DNA of 64,000 bases from Prevotella sp. Rep29 (GCF_019551475.1 NZ_CP047159.1:2666001-2730000), one strand, 5' to 3'. Positions 16,094 to 25,555 are shown, numbered from the stretch's first letter. Notes: a model not told the origin generated them from the sequence alone. Numbers and translations are program-made.

Positions 16094-19000
16094 CTATTTC
16101 ACAATTTTCTTCTTTCCTCCATTGATATAGATGCCTGGTTTGGTTGGCTGCCCGTCAAGGCGCACACCTTCTACGGTGTACCATGCATCGTCTGTAGTGG
16201 CGGGGTTCTCTTCGAGTGTTGTGATGCCTGTTGTCCCCGTTGCATCAACAAAGTAATATTCGCCATTGAGCCATGAGTCGGAGAATACAATTTCTTTTGC
16301 CCCCTGCTGAGGATCGCCGTCTTGACCATCCACCTGTTCGAGCAATTGGAGGTAAGCGCCGAAACCTTTATTGGCTGACGCCTGTCTTGTTCCAGTGAAA
16401 TACATCTTTCCATCTACGGCATGATAATATGAATAATTGGGTATGATACCGTTTATCCATACTGCAGACTTATTTTCTGAACTATAGTTGTGGGTACCGC
16501 TATTTGGATGATAATATACCTTTGCAGTAAGTTTATAGGTCTTCCCCGAGTTGTCGCCGACAATCTTTACAGGTCCCTGTGGCTGGAAGTCTTTAGGCTC
16601 AGTCCAGGCATTATCAAGGAATGCGCCGAGGCTATTTGCTCCTATCCATGCCTCTTCATTATTAAGCGCTCTCTGCTGTCGTGGGAATACAGTTGACTGT
16701 TTGATCAAGACACTGTCGATGATATAAATCGGACCATAGACTTTTCCTTCACGTGCATTTATATTCCTTTGTCTGCCTGATCCAAATACATATTGACCGG
16801 CATAGGGCGAAGGTTTGCCATCTGCCGTTTGATAGTTGGCTGGGAATTTCTGGCGCTGATAAGTTGTGTCTGCACCAAGCGCAGGATATTTCGACGGTTT
16901 GATGATGTAAGGCTTGCCAGCTTCCAGCGCAATGTCGGTTTGATTACCATTCAGTGATACTGCCTGATAGAAAATGGTAGTACCGGTAAGTCCTTGAAGT
17001 ATTGACAGTTTCGTATCATCTCCAAATCCTTCTTTTATTTGCTTTTTGCTCAAAGACACAGGAAGCACGATAGGCATAAACTTATCTCTGTAGAGTGTGC
17101 GGCGAATAAGCAGGGTCTTATACGAACCGCCCTCTGCGTCTGTGGCACTGGCAATAGCTGGGGTCTGGAATTCTTCGTAGTCAGTGATGTAAGTGTTATT
17201 GATACCATCCGACTCATCGACAACAAACTCGTTAGGTTTTCTTAAACCAAGATAGAACAACTCAAAGTTGTCGAAACAAACCCATTCTCCCTGTGTACTC
17301 CTGTCTCCTTCGGGCAATGAGCTGTTTGTGTCGAACGTCTGGTTCACGCCTATGGTCAGTGTGCCATCGTAGCCGACTGAGACGGGAATACCGACCCGAT
17401 AGTTGTTGGCTTCAGGGTATTTGTCACGGTCGGTTGTATCGAAGAAACGCGCTGCTCCCGAGACAGTTCTTGGAACGATATAATAATCTGCCGTTCCGCC
17501 GGGAACCCAACTTCCTGGAATCTTTGCAAACACCGTGCTGTCTTTCAAGGCATTGTAGCGAACCTTATGCTGGACATTATACATCCTTCCCTCTGGATCA
17601 TTAGCATACTGAAGTCCCAACTGGCTATATTGGAATTCTTCGCTTGCCATGTAACTCTCCTTGGACAAGTTTGTTTTTTTCTCATCAGTATAAGGTGTCA
17701 GCCCTTCATAGATAGATGGCAAACGCCGCTTGTGCAGCACGGCATCCCTTCCATTTGGTTTAGACGATGCAAAAAGATAGGTGCCGTATCCTTGTTTTTT
17801 ATCATTGATGGCATTTCTGGCATCAGCTTCAGTGAATGCGTAAACGTCGCTGCTGTTGCGCAGTGAAGGCGCGCCACTGTTATCTACGGTATAGTTCATC
17901 ATAGAGTGAGGAGCATAGAATCCACGGACATAGACAATATAGTTTCCCGGGCGCAATCCCGTGATAGTCTGTTGGAGCATTGCCGAACCATTGAATACTG
18001 ACGCACAGAAATTTGCATCGTGAGTTCCTGTCATTACCGCCTCGTGTTGCCTGTTTGCGTCAAGCCTGCTGACTTCATCAGTAATGCCATGCGCGTAGCA
18101 ATGGTAATAGCCCGTTCCTATTTTATGGAATTCCTTTTTCTCACTGTAGTCGGATGCTCCCGTACCTACGCTGTAGCTATAAGGATGTATGTGGGCTGGC
18201 GTAGGGTTGTTTAAGCCGTTGTCATACCATGTCCAGTCAAAATTAGGTTGCGCCGTTGACTCATCCCTTACTGAATACTCATAGGTGTTATAGAATCTAT
18301 TATTGGAGATATTGTAAGTCACATCTACCGGGCGCGTCTCAGATGCCGTAAGGTTTTGTGCTTTGCGGTCCTTAAAGCTGACAATCTTCCATAGATTGGC
18401 TTCATCCGTTTCAATGGAGGCTAACCCGTCTTCGAGAGAAACGAATTTAGGTTTTCCCTTTTCATCCTCTTTAGGTTCCCAGTTTGCCTTCAGCACGATG
18501 AATTTGTTTGCAGGCCAGTCGTTTGTTGCAGGGTCAACATTAAAGTTTGCAGCTCCGGTTTTCATCTGTGTGTACCATATGGTATCTCCTTTCTCATAAT
18601 ACATCTGTCCTGCAAACTTCTTGAATAAAACATTGTTATAATCGGTAGGACGATCCGGGATAGTGTTTCCATCAACCGAAGATATACACAGATAGGACTC
18701 GCGGTTGTCATATTCGCGGAGGCGATGAACATTATCTCCGTTGAGTACGCTACCCATCTCACTATCCCTCGGCTCTATGCGCGTTTGGCGATGTGTATAG
18801 ATGATATATTGGTAGCCGCCTTCCGGATCTTCCTTCACCGGATGAAAATACCAGACAAATCCACCTGGGGCTGTAGTGGTGTTAACGTGAAGTTGATATT
18901 CCTTTTTGTCTTTCAGGGCTAAAAGTTTGTTGTACTCGAAAGTCCCTACTTTTCCATCATTGGAAATCATGCGCCCGAGGAAACGAACATCAAGATTATT

Positions 19001-19417
19001 ATTGTGTCCGGACTGTGTGGCAATATGATACGCTGTTTGCGGATCATTAGGGAAACGTGCATTCTTAACGGTAACCCCGTCTGTCACAGATTCTATGCGC
19101 ATCAACAGCCCGACATGGTCGGTAATACCTGTGACTCCTTTATAGCCTTCAAGTGAAAAATACTCACCGGTTTTCACATTCACGAAATAGACGCTGTCCA
19201 TGCCGCCTGCTTTCAACTGCTCGCCTTTCCAGTGATGTCCTAACATAATATCGACATGGAGCGTATCCACTTTGAGGTATTTCTTGTCTTTCAGCTTCAA
19301 GAACCCATCTGCGTCATATTCATCAGCATTGAAGATATCAACCTGCGCCATTGCCGACACCGAAGTGATGAGCCCAAGAATGAGTAAAATAAATGTTTTT
19401 GTTAATTGACGTTTCAT
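16094..19417 (-). CDS. Large exported protein with a C-terminal Gly-Lys-Lys tail
   Basis: A 1107-residue protein with a signal peptide (ends SVSAMAQ) and a largely beta-rich body without an enzyme motif that I recognise. Jelly-roll-like segments occur around residues 400-520 (NYIVYVRGFY) and 650-760 (EWVCFDNFELFYLG). The last 30 residues contain WYTVEGVRLDG and GIYINGGKKKIVK, the tail common on Prevotella exported proteins and similar to type A sorting tails of the type IX secretion system. It is probably secreted or surface-attached. It follows the 74-residue acidic protein by 72 bases. Function unknown; a polysaccharide- or host-related role would be a guess. Confidence 0.7.
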   Translation of the reverse strand: MKRQLTKTFILLILGLITSVSAMAQVDIFNADEYDADGFLKLKDKKYLKVDTLHVDIMLGHHWKGEQLKAGGMDSVYFVNVKTGEYFSLEGYKGVTGITDHVGLLMRIESVTDGVTVKNARFPNDPQTAYHIATQSGHNNNLDVRFLGRMISNDGKVGTFEYNKLLALKDKKEYQLHVNTTTAPGGFVWYFHPVKEDPEGGYQYIIYTHRQTRIEPRDSEMGSVLNGDNVHRLREYDNRESYLCISSVDGNTIPDRPTDYNNVLFKKFAGQMYYEKGDTIWYTQMKTGAANFNVDPATNDWPANKFIVLKANWEPKEDEKGKPKFVSLEDGLASIETDEANLWKIVSFKDRKAQNLTASETRPVDVTYNISNNRFYNTYEYSVRDESTAQPNFDWTWYDNGLNNPTPAHIHPYSYSVGTGASDYSEKKEFHKIGTGYYHCYAHGITDEVSRLDANRQHEAVMTGTHDANFCASVFNGSAMLQQTITGLRPGNYIVYVRGFYAPHSMMNYTVDNSGAPSLRNSSDVYAFTEADARNAINDKKQGYGTYLFASSKPNGRDAVLHKRRLPSIYEGLTPYTDEKKTNLSKESYMASEEFQYSQLGLQYANDPEGRMYNVQHKVRYNALKDSTVFAKIPGSWVPGGTADYYIVPRTVSGAARFFDTTDRDKYPEANNYRVGIPVSVGYDGTLTIGVNQTFDTNSSLPEGDRSTQGEWVCFDNFELFYLGLRKPNEFVVDESDGINNTYITDYEEFQTPAIASATDAEGGSYKTLLIRRTLYRDKFMPIVLPVSLSKKQIKEGFGDDTKLSILQGLTGTTIFYQAVSLNGNQTDIALEAGKPYIIKPSKYPALGADTTYQRQKFPANYQTADGKPSPYAGQYVFGSGRQRNINAREGKVYGPIYIIDSVLIKQSTVFPRQQRALNNEEAWIGANSLGAFLDNAWTEPKDFQPQGPVKIVGDNSGKTYKLTAKVYYHPNSGTHNYSSENKSAVWINGIIPNYSYYHAVDGKMYFTGTRQASANKGFGAYLQLLEQVDGQDGDPQQGAKEIVFSDSWLNGEYYFVDATGTTGITTLEENPATTDDAWYTVEGVRLDGQPTKPGIYINGGKKKIVK

Positions 19418-19489
19418 CTTTGTTGTTTTTTTTATTGCTTACCTTTCTAACTGTCTCTCTAAATATAATATGTAAGAGGAGACTAATAC

Positions 19490-19714
19490 TTAAAAATTAG
19501 TATCCCAAACATTTCCTAAGTGGATGTAACCATCATTCTCATCATCAAAACCCCATTCTTTTCCACCAGCATCAGGAAGGGGATCATCGGGATTGTCAAT
19601 CACATCATCTGAGCCTCCATGTCCGTCATTCCATTTCGAAATAACACAAAATTCTTTTTCAGCAAAAAGAGGAATTTTTCTGCTGACAGGACGTAAATAT
19701 TTCTTTTTTTCCAT
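19490..19714 (-). CDS. Short acidic protein upstream of the 1107-residue exported protein
   Basis: A 74-residue protein starting MEKKKYLRPVSRK, with one cysteine (FCVIS) and an acidic half holding DNPDDP, GKEWGFDDEND and the final NVWDTNF. It aligns by plan with the 70-residue protein at 15804-16016. No domain or signal peptide is recognised. The start at 19714 is preferred; an upstream ATG at 19729 would add five residues. It lies 164 bases after the end of the AraC-type regulator gene. Confidence 0.65.
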   Translation of the reverse strand: MEKKKYLRPVSRKIPLFAEKEFCVISKWNDGHGGSDDVIDNPDDPLPDAGGKEWGFDDENDGYIHLGNVWDTNF

Positions 19715-19765
19715 AGCTTTATTAAACATTTCATTATTTTTATAATAGAAAACGAAAAAGCGACG

Positions 19766-19773
19766 CAAAATTA
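19766..19773 (-). promoter_or_regulatory. -7 element of the surface-protein locus
   Basis: The minus strand reads TAATTTTG, 51 bases before the small acidic gene at 19714. This suggests the locus is transcribed separately from the regulator gene. Confidence 0.5.
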
Positions 19774-19878
19774 GAATTTTACGCCGATACGCTGCTTATC
19801 ATAAAAAGAGAATTGTTTGTTAGAGCAGCGGTAAAAATTTAGTAATAGATATTTTTTGAATTTGTCAGAATGTGAAAG

Positions 19879-20974
19879 TCATTGACTCTCAATGTATTTC
19901 TTGCGGTATTCGCGAGGTGAGCATCCATATTTGGATTTGAAGGCTTTGCTCATGGCGGCAAGGTGTGTGTAGCCTGTTGTATAGGCAATTTCGGACATGT
20001 TAAGCTCTGATTCTTCAAGCAACTGAACGCATCGTTCGAGCCTATGCGACGAAAGCCAGCCATTGAAAGTAAGTCCGCAGACAGTATAGATATAGAAAGA
20101 CAGTTCTTCGCGTTTGATTTGGAGCGTGTCTGCTATGTGGTCAATGGTAATGCCCTGATTGGCAAGGGGAAACGGGTCGGTCTTAATCCAGTTGTCTATA
20201 TGCTTATGAAGATGCGAGAGCTGTGTATCGTTGTCTGGACGATGAGTCGTGTTGTAGAACCGCTGGAAACCAATCATGGAATATATAATAAGGGAACTTA
20301 AAAGCAATTTAGCGATGATATGATAAAGTATGGTATTCACAAATTGTCCGGCATAAAGTATGCTAAGCATGAAAAACCAACACAACAGTATTTTTCCAAG
20401 GCGGGTGGAGTGGTAATAGTAAATGGGGTCTTTAACCAGTTGCTGTCTTCGCTTACGCCATGAAGTAAAAACAAGGTAGAGCATCATAATCTTGTAAATG
20501 CCCAGTAAAGCAATAAAGAAAACCCTAAAATATGCTGCAATGACATCGGTTCTTTCAAACGCATCGACAAAATCCTGAAACGAATAGTACCTATGGGTGT
20601 GTCCAGTGAACTTAATCACATAGTGAATAATCAAAATAATAATGGGCGGGCTGTTGAAGAAAATCCAATAGTTCTTATTATTATAAATAATATGTTTGGT
20701 TGAATGCAGTGGATGAAAAAAAGAATACTTCATAGACAAAGTAAAGTGATATGAGCGACATGGAGTACATAATTTCCATGTTTCCATCAATATTCCGATA
20801 AAGTGTGAAGATGAGGTAAACGCATAAGCAAGCATAGGCGCTAAGCATAGACTTGCGCTGAAGTTGAAAAACCGTATCTTTAGTGCTTTTCCCTTCAAAA
20901 TAACCAACTAATAAAGAAATAACGGTTATGCCAAGAGCAATCAGTGTTGCTAAAAAAGATGATAATACAAGCAT
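19879..20974 (-). pseudogene. Membrane-anchored AraC-family regulator with a homopolymer frameshift
   Basis: Two overlapping frames together give one protein. The first (from 20974, MLVLSSFLATLIALG) supplies about 85 residues with hydrophobic helices and continues FVYEVFFF. The second continues with further membrane helices (SPPIIILIIHYVI, IALLGIYKIMMLYLV, ILLCWFFMLSILYAG) and ends with an AraC DNA-binding domain (FNGWLSSHRLERC, EIAYTTGYTHLAAMSKAFKSKYG, SPREYRKKY). The frames join at a run of seven A (20716-20722, seven T on the coding strand); six would restore one frame of about 364 residues. It may be a sequencing error, a real mutation or slippage-based switching. It lies upstream of the surface-protein genes and may control them. 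Confidence 0.75.
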
Positions 20975-21220
20975 TTTTGATATTTTTCAAATCAAGGTGC
21001 AAATTTATAAAAAATGAAGCAGCGAAGATATTTGTTGGTAAAAATTTTGCTTTATGATAAATTATTTTTCTTATGACAAAATATTTTGTTATAAAAAATC
21101 ATACATTATTTTTTTATTATAGCAAATAAAATTGACGCTTTCCCTGATTTTTTATTAAATGACGTAGTAATTTTGTATGCAATTTTTTTATTATTATCTA
21201 CTTTTTATAGGCTTATATAC

Positions 21221-21310
21221 TTACTTTGGAGAGAAGAACGTTGTGAAACGTAGCGTCTCCACTTTCATTTTTAGAAACAGCCCAGTCGTGTGAGACTCGG
21301 CTGTTTTTTT
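21221..21310 (+). ncRNA. Candidate small structured RNA ending in a strong terminator
   Basis: A plus-strand terminator at 21275-21310 has no plus-strand gene in front of it. Just upstream GGAGA (21228-21232) and TCTCC (21256-21260) enclose ACGTT-GTGA-AACGT, a hairpin with a GNRA-type tetraloop (21238-21251). A TAATTTTG -7 box lies at 21168-21175. The surrounding 20975-21335 gap is AT-rich and otherwise has nothing that I can assign. I do not recognise the RNA; the 5' end is uncertain. Confidence 0.35.
21275..21310 (+). terminator. Plus-strand terminator facing the end of polA
   Basis: AAACAGCC and GGCTGTTT enclose an inner AGTC/GACT helix, followed by seven T on the plus strand. On the minus strand the T run is weak, so it is mainly a plus-strand signal. 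Confidence 0.75.
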
Positions 21311-21335
21311 ATAAGGTTAGCTATAGTCAGCCGCC

Positions 21336-24101
21336 TCAGTGCGCCTCCAACCAGTTGCTCCCCCACCCTGCATCGGCGATGAGTGGAACGTGGAGCGGGC
21401 AGGCGTTCTGCATCTCCTCAACCACAATGCGCTCCACGAGTTCTTTTTCCTCAGGTAAGACTGAGAAGTTGAGCTCATCGTGCACCTGGAGTATCATTTT
21501 CGAGCGGATGCCTTCGCGACGGAAACGCTCGAAGATGCGTATCATGGCAACCTTGATGATGTCTGCTGCCGTGCCCTGTATCGGAGCGTTGATGGCGTTG
21601 CGTTCAGCCAGTCCGCGAACGGTGGCGTTTCCCGAATTGATGTCGGGCAGGTAGCGGCGGCGATGGAAAAGCGTTTCGGCGTAGCCTTGTTGGCGTGCCT
21701 GCTGTTTGGCTTCCTCCATATATTCATGTACGCGCGGGAAAGTGGCGAAATAGCCGTCGATGAGCTGTTTTGCCTCGTCGCGACTGATGTTGAGGCGTTC
21801 GGAGAGTCCGAAAACGCTGATGCCGTAGATGATTCCGAAATTGGCACGCTTCGCCTTTGTACGCTGGTCGCGGCTGACGTTCTCAATGTTCTCTTTATAC
21901 ACTTTTGCGGCAGTGGCAGCATGTATGTCGCGCCCCTCGCGGAAGGCAGCAATCATGTGTTCGTCGCCGGAGAGATGCGCCATCACACGCAGTTCGATTT
22001 GTGAATAGTCGGCAGAGAGGAACAGGCATCCGTCGTCGGGGATGAAGGCGCGCCGTATTTCCTTTCCATCCTCTCCTCGCACGGGAATGTTTTGGAGGTT
22101 GGGGTCAGACGAGGACAGGCGCCCGGTGGCAGCAACGGTTTGGTTGAATGACGTATGAATGTGTCCGGTGCGCGGGTTGATGAGTTTCGGAAGCGCATCG
22201 ACATACGTACCGAGCAGTTTTTTCAAGCCGCGGAACTTGAGAATCTCGTCCACAATTTCGTGTTTGTTGCGCAAAAGTTGGAGCACGTCTTCACTCGTAA
22301 CAAACTGTCCGGTCTTGGTCTTTTTCGGCTTTTCCACGATGCGCAACTTGCCGAAAAGAATGTCCCCCACCTGTTTGGGAGAGGCGATGTTGAACGGTTC
22401 GCCCGCCAGTTCGAAGATGTGCTTTTCGATGTCAAGGGCACGTTGTGTAAGCTGTGCGGATGTTTCGCTGAGCGACTGGGTGTCGATGCGCACACCGTTC
22501 ATCTCCATCTCGGCAAGCACAGGCACGAGCGGCATCTCTATCTGCCAGAAAAGTTCTTTGGCACCCACCTCTTCCAGTTTAGGTTCGAGCACGTTTTTGA
22601 GCTGCAGCGTGATGTCGGCATCCTCGCACGCATATTCATAGACTTGCTCGGGTGTGAGGTCGCGCATCGAGCGCTGCCCTTTTCCCTTCGGACCGATGAG
22701 CTCGTCGATATGGATGGTTTGATAGCCGAGATAAACTTCTGCCAGGTAGTCCATGTTGTGTCGCAACTCGGGTTGGATGAGGTAGTGGGCAATCATCGTG
22801 TCGAACAACTTGCCTTTCAGTTCGATGCCATAGTTGCGTAACACTTCCATGTCGTACTTGATGTTCTGTCCCACTTTCTGGATGGACTCATTTTCATAGA
22901 CGGGACGGAAAATTTCCACCACTTTTTGTGCTTCTACCCTATCTGCAGGCACAGGCACATAAAAAGCCTTGTGGGCTTCCGCAGCGAAGCTCAAACCAAC
23001 TAATTCGGCATCGATGGTGTTCGTTGAGGTCGTTTCTGTGTCAAAACTGAGATTTTTGGTTGTCAAAAAAAAGTCACGAATTTTCGTCATTTCTTCTTGA
23101 TTATCAACCAGTTTGTATTCGTGAGGGGTGTCTTTTAAGCTCACGAGGTTTGATTTTTTTGAACTTTCCGTCCCCTCGCCCTCAAATAAGCCAAAGAAAT
23201 CGAGTTGATTGGAGACAACTTTTGGTTTATTTTTAGTTTTGTTAAGAACTTTGTTTGCAAAACTCTTAAATTCCAATTCATCGAAAATTTTGGCAAGGGC
23301 GTCCTCGTCGGGTTCCGTCATCTGAAGTTTTTCCATATCGAGTTCAATCGGAACATCAATTTTGATGGTTGCCAAAAATTTCGATATCCGGATATCTTCG
23401 ACATGCGACTCGACTTTTTCCTTCAACGCACCTTTCAACTTGTCGGTGCTGGAGATGAGCTGTTCGATGCTGCCAAATTCATTGATAAGTTTCACGGCGG
23501 TCTTTTCTCCTACACCCGGACAGCCCGGGAAGTTGTCAGCCGAATCGCCCATCAATCCGAGTAAGTCGATAACTTGTGCTGTAGATTGGATGCCATACTT
23601 CTCGCAGACTTCTTTCTCGCCGAGCGTTTCGTAGCCTCCCCCATGTCGCGGACGGTAGATATAGACGTTTTCCCGCACGAGTTGCCCGTAGTCTTTATCG
23701 GGTGTCAGCATATAGGTGGGAATGCCAATTTCTGCCGATTTCATCGACAATGTGCCTATCACATCATCCGCCTCATAGCCGTCAATCTGCAGGATAGGGA
23801 TGCGGTAGGCGGTGAGGATATCCTTGATGATGGGAATAGACTTCCGGATATCCTCGGGTGTCTGTTCCCGCTGTGCCTTGTATTGAGGGAAAACCTCGTT
23901 GCGGAAGGTGGGGCCGTGAGGGTCGAACGCCACCCCGAGGTGGGTAGGCTGTTCTTTAGTAATCACTTCGTTGAGTGTATTGCAAAACCCCATGATGGCA
24001 GAAGTGTTCAGTCCTTTAGAGTTGATGCGCGGCGAACGTATCAGTGCGTAATACGAGCGGTAGATGAGCGCATAAGCGTCGATGAGAAATAGTTTATCCA
24101 T
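21336..24101 (-). CDS. polA: DNA polymerase I
   Basis: A 921-residue enzyme for Okazaki fragment processing and repair. Residues 1 to about 300 are the 5'-3' exonuclease (LFLIDAYALIYRSYYAL, TPDKDYGQLV, GDSADNFPGCPGVGEKTA). The 3'-5' exonuclease keeps its metal residues (SFDTETTSTN), so proofreading is probably active. The polymerase domain has motif A (DYSQIELRVMAHLSGD), the O-helix region (KRANFGIIYG) and motif C (QVHDE). The start at 24101 (MDKLFLIDAYAL) fits the family better than 24143. It is divergent from the polyprenyl synthase gene. Confidence 0.98.
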   Translation of the reverse strand: MDKLFLIDAYALIYRSYYALIRSPRINSKGLNTSAIMGFCNTLNEVITKEQPTHLGVAFDPHGPTFRNEVFPQYKAQREQTPEDIRKSIPIIKDILTAYRIPILQIDGYEADDVIGTLSMKSAEIGIPTYMLTPDKDYGQLVRENVYIYRPRHGGGYETLGEKEVCEKYGIQSTAQVIDLLGLMGDSADNFPGCPGVGEKTAVKLINEFGSIEQLISSTDKLKGALKEKVESHVEDIRISKFLATIKIDVPIELDMEKLQMTEPDEDALAKIFDELEFKSFANKVLNKTKNKPKVVSNQLDFFGLFEGEGTESSKKSNLVSLKDTPHEYKLVDNQEEMTKIRDFFLTTKNLSFDTETTSTNTIDAELVGLSFAAEAHKAFYVPVPADRVEAQKVVEIFRPVYENESIQKVGQNIKYDMEVLRNYGIELKGKLFDTMIAHYLIQPELRHNMDYLAEVYLGYQTIHIDELIGPKGKGQRSMRDLTPEQVYEYACEDADITLQLKNVLEPKLEEVGAKELFWQIEMPLVPVLAEMEMNGVRIDTQSLSETSAQLTQRALDIEKHIFELAGEPFNIASPKQVGDILFGKLRIVEKPKKTKTGQFVTSEDVLQLLRNKHEIVDEILKFRGLKKLLGTYVDALPKLINPRTGHIHTSFNQTVAATGRLSSSDPNLQNIPVRGEDGKEIRRAFIPDDGCLFLSADYSQIELRVMAHLSGDEHMIAAFREGRDIHAATAAKVYKENIENVSRDQRTKAKRANFGIIYGISVFGLSERLNISRDEAKQLIDGYFATFPRVHEYMEEAKQQARQQGYAETLFHRRRYLPDINSGNATVRGLAERNAINAPIQGTAADIIKVAMIRIFERFRREGIRSKMILQVHDELNFSVLPEEKELVERIVVEEMQNACPLHVPLIADAGWGSNWLEAH

Positions 24102-24162
24102 AAAAATATATTTTTCTGTGTAAAAGTACAAAATATTTTGCATTTATCCCGAAAGAAATCAC

Positions 24163-24170
24163 TAATTTTG
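24163..24170 (+). promoter_or_regulatory. -7 element of the polyprenyl synthase gene
   Basis: TAATTTTG ends 17 bases before the ATG at 24188, which supports that start over the GTG at 24170. Confidence 0.6.
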
Positions 24171-24187
24171 TGACAAAATATGCTGTT

Positions 24188-25165
24188 ATGGATTATTTGT
24201 CGATCATCAGAACACCGATTATGAATGAGCTGGACGTGTTTGTCCGGCAGTTTAATGACACCCTTTCCCACTCAGAAGGACTGTTGGCGCAGGCTTTGGA
24301 GCATATACGCCAGCGGGGAGGGAAGCGCATGCGTCCCATTCTGACACTGCTGATGGCAAAAAATTTTGGAGCGATTACCGAAGTGACGCAGCGGGCTGCA
24401 ATAGGTTTGGAACTCCTTCATACCGCCTCGTTGGTGCACGATGACGTGGTGGATGAGAGTGATGAACGGCGCGGACAGGCATCAATCAACGCCACATATA
24501 ATAATAAGGTGGCAGTGTTGGTGGGCGACTATATCCTCTCAACGGCGCTCCAGCAAGTGGCAGAGACACGCCATGCACGCATCATCAGCGCCTTGGCAGA
24601 ACTTGGGCGGACACTTGCCAGCGGTGAGATTCTGCAACTGAACAATTTTGAGAATGATGGAATATCGGAAGATGTATATTTTCAAGTCATTCAACAGAAA
24701 ACGGCGTCACTTTTTGAGACCTGTTGTGAGATAGGGGCCTTGTCTGCAAACGCAACGGAAGAAGAGGTGACTGCAGCGAAAAAATTCGGGCAGTTGGTTG
24801 GAGTGATTTTCCAAATACGCGATGATATTTTCGATTATTATGACTCATCGGATATTGGTAAGCCGACCGGCAATGATATGGCGGAAGGAAAACTGACGCT
24901 CCCCGTGATTTATGTATTGAACAACCACCGCTATGAGTCGATGTTCACCTTGGCAAAGAAAGTGAAAAACGGGACAATAAATGCCGATGAAATCGCCGTT
25001 TTGGTGGAATATGCAAAAGATCAGGGAGGAATAGAATATGCCGAGAAAGTGATGGAGCGATTGCATGGGGAAGCACTCGAGTTCATCAATGGTTTTACAC
25101 ACGACCCAGAGATTGCCGATGCCTTGCGCGCTTATCTTGATTTCGTTATAAGACGGGTGAAGTGA
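24188..25165 (+). CDS. Polyprenyl diphosphate synthase
   Basis: A 325-residue trans-prenyltransferase that adds isopentenyl diphosphate units to an allylic diphosphate, making the side chain of menaquinone or a similar long prenyl. The RGGKRMRP motif is near residue 43, the first aspartate-rich motif DDVVDESDERRG near 84, and the second DDIFDYYDSSDIGKPTGND near 212. The length and the small residues before the first motif fit long-chain (octaprenyl-type) synthases; chain length cannot be set from sequence alone. It is a single gene, followed by 448 bp of repeat-bearing intergenic DNA. Confidence 0.93.
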   Translation: MDYLSIIRTPIMNELDVFVRQFNDTLSHSEGLLAQALEHIRQRGGKRMRPILTLLMAKNFGAITEVTQRAAIGLELLHTASLVHDDVVDESDERRGQASINATYNNKVAVLVGDYILSTALQQVAETRHARIISALAELGRTLASGEILQLNNFENDGISEDVYFQVIQQKTASLFETCCEIGALSANATEEEVTAAKKFGQLVGVIFQIRDDIFDYYDSSDIGKPTGNDMAEGKLTLPVIYVLNNHRYESMFTLAKKVKNGTINADEIAVLVEYAKDQGGIEYAEKVMERLHGEALEFINGFTHDPEIADALRAYLDFVIRRVK

Positions 25166-25281
25166 AGTCGCTTTCCCGAATGCATAAACAGGTGAGTTCG
25201 ATATCAGGAATAGCGTGTGGACAACGACCGCTCTTGTTCCCCTTCCCTATCGTCCTATTCGTTTAGCTGCTTGCTGCCTTT

Positions 25282-25493
25282 GCATATTTATACAGAGGGG
25301 GATTTGTCGGTGTGTGATTTGTAAACCGTTGATTTTCATTTTGTTAAGTGTCGATTTTCAAAAGTTGAACTTTTGGCTTGCAAAAGTGGCACTTTTAGCG
25401 TCTCAAAGTTGAACTTTTAGAATGCAAAAGTTCAACTTTTGGAAAGTGAAAGTTCTGCCGTATATTTATACGCCCTTTTCGGTATGTTTATGC
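25282..25493 (+). repeat. Composite 22-bp-lattice element, copy 2 (reference copy)
   Basis: The element opens with the AT box GCATATTTATAC (25282-25293), then 67 bp, then palindromes at 25361, 25383, 25405 and 25427 (AAAGTTGAACTTT, AAAGTGGCACTTT, AAAGTTGAACTTT, AAAGTTCAACTTT). The half unit AAAGTTC is at 25449, and AT boxes GTATATTTATAC (25460) and GTATGTTTATGC (25482) close it. Every step is 22 bp, except 11 bp from the half unit to the first closing box. It lies between convergent genes; the rest of the 25166-25613 gap holds only a terminator. Confidence 0.92.
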
Positions 25494-25555
25494 AGGGTGT
25501 CTTTTAGTGACTATTTCTATCGAATTCATGCTGCAAATAGATGGATTGAAATACG

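Noticed and set aside
25361..25493. Possible CRISPR array
   Set aside because: The repeated part is a 13-15 bp palindrome with 7-bp linkers, far below CRISPR repeat and spacer sizes, and no cas genes are present.
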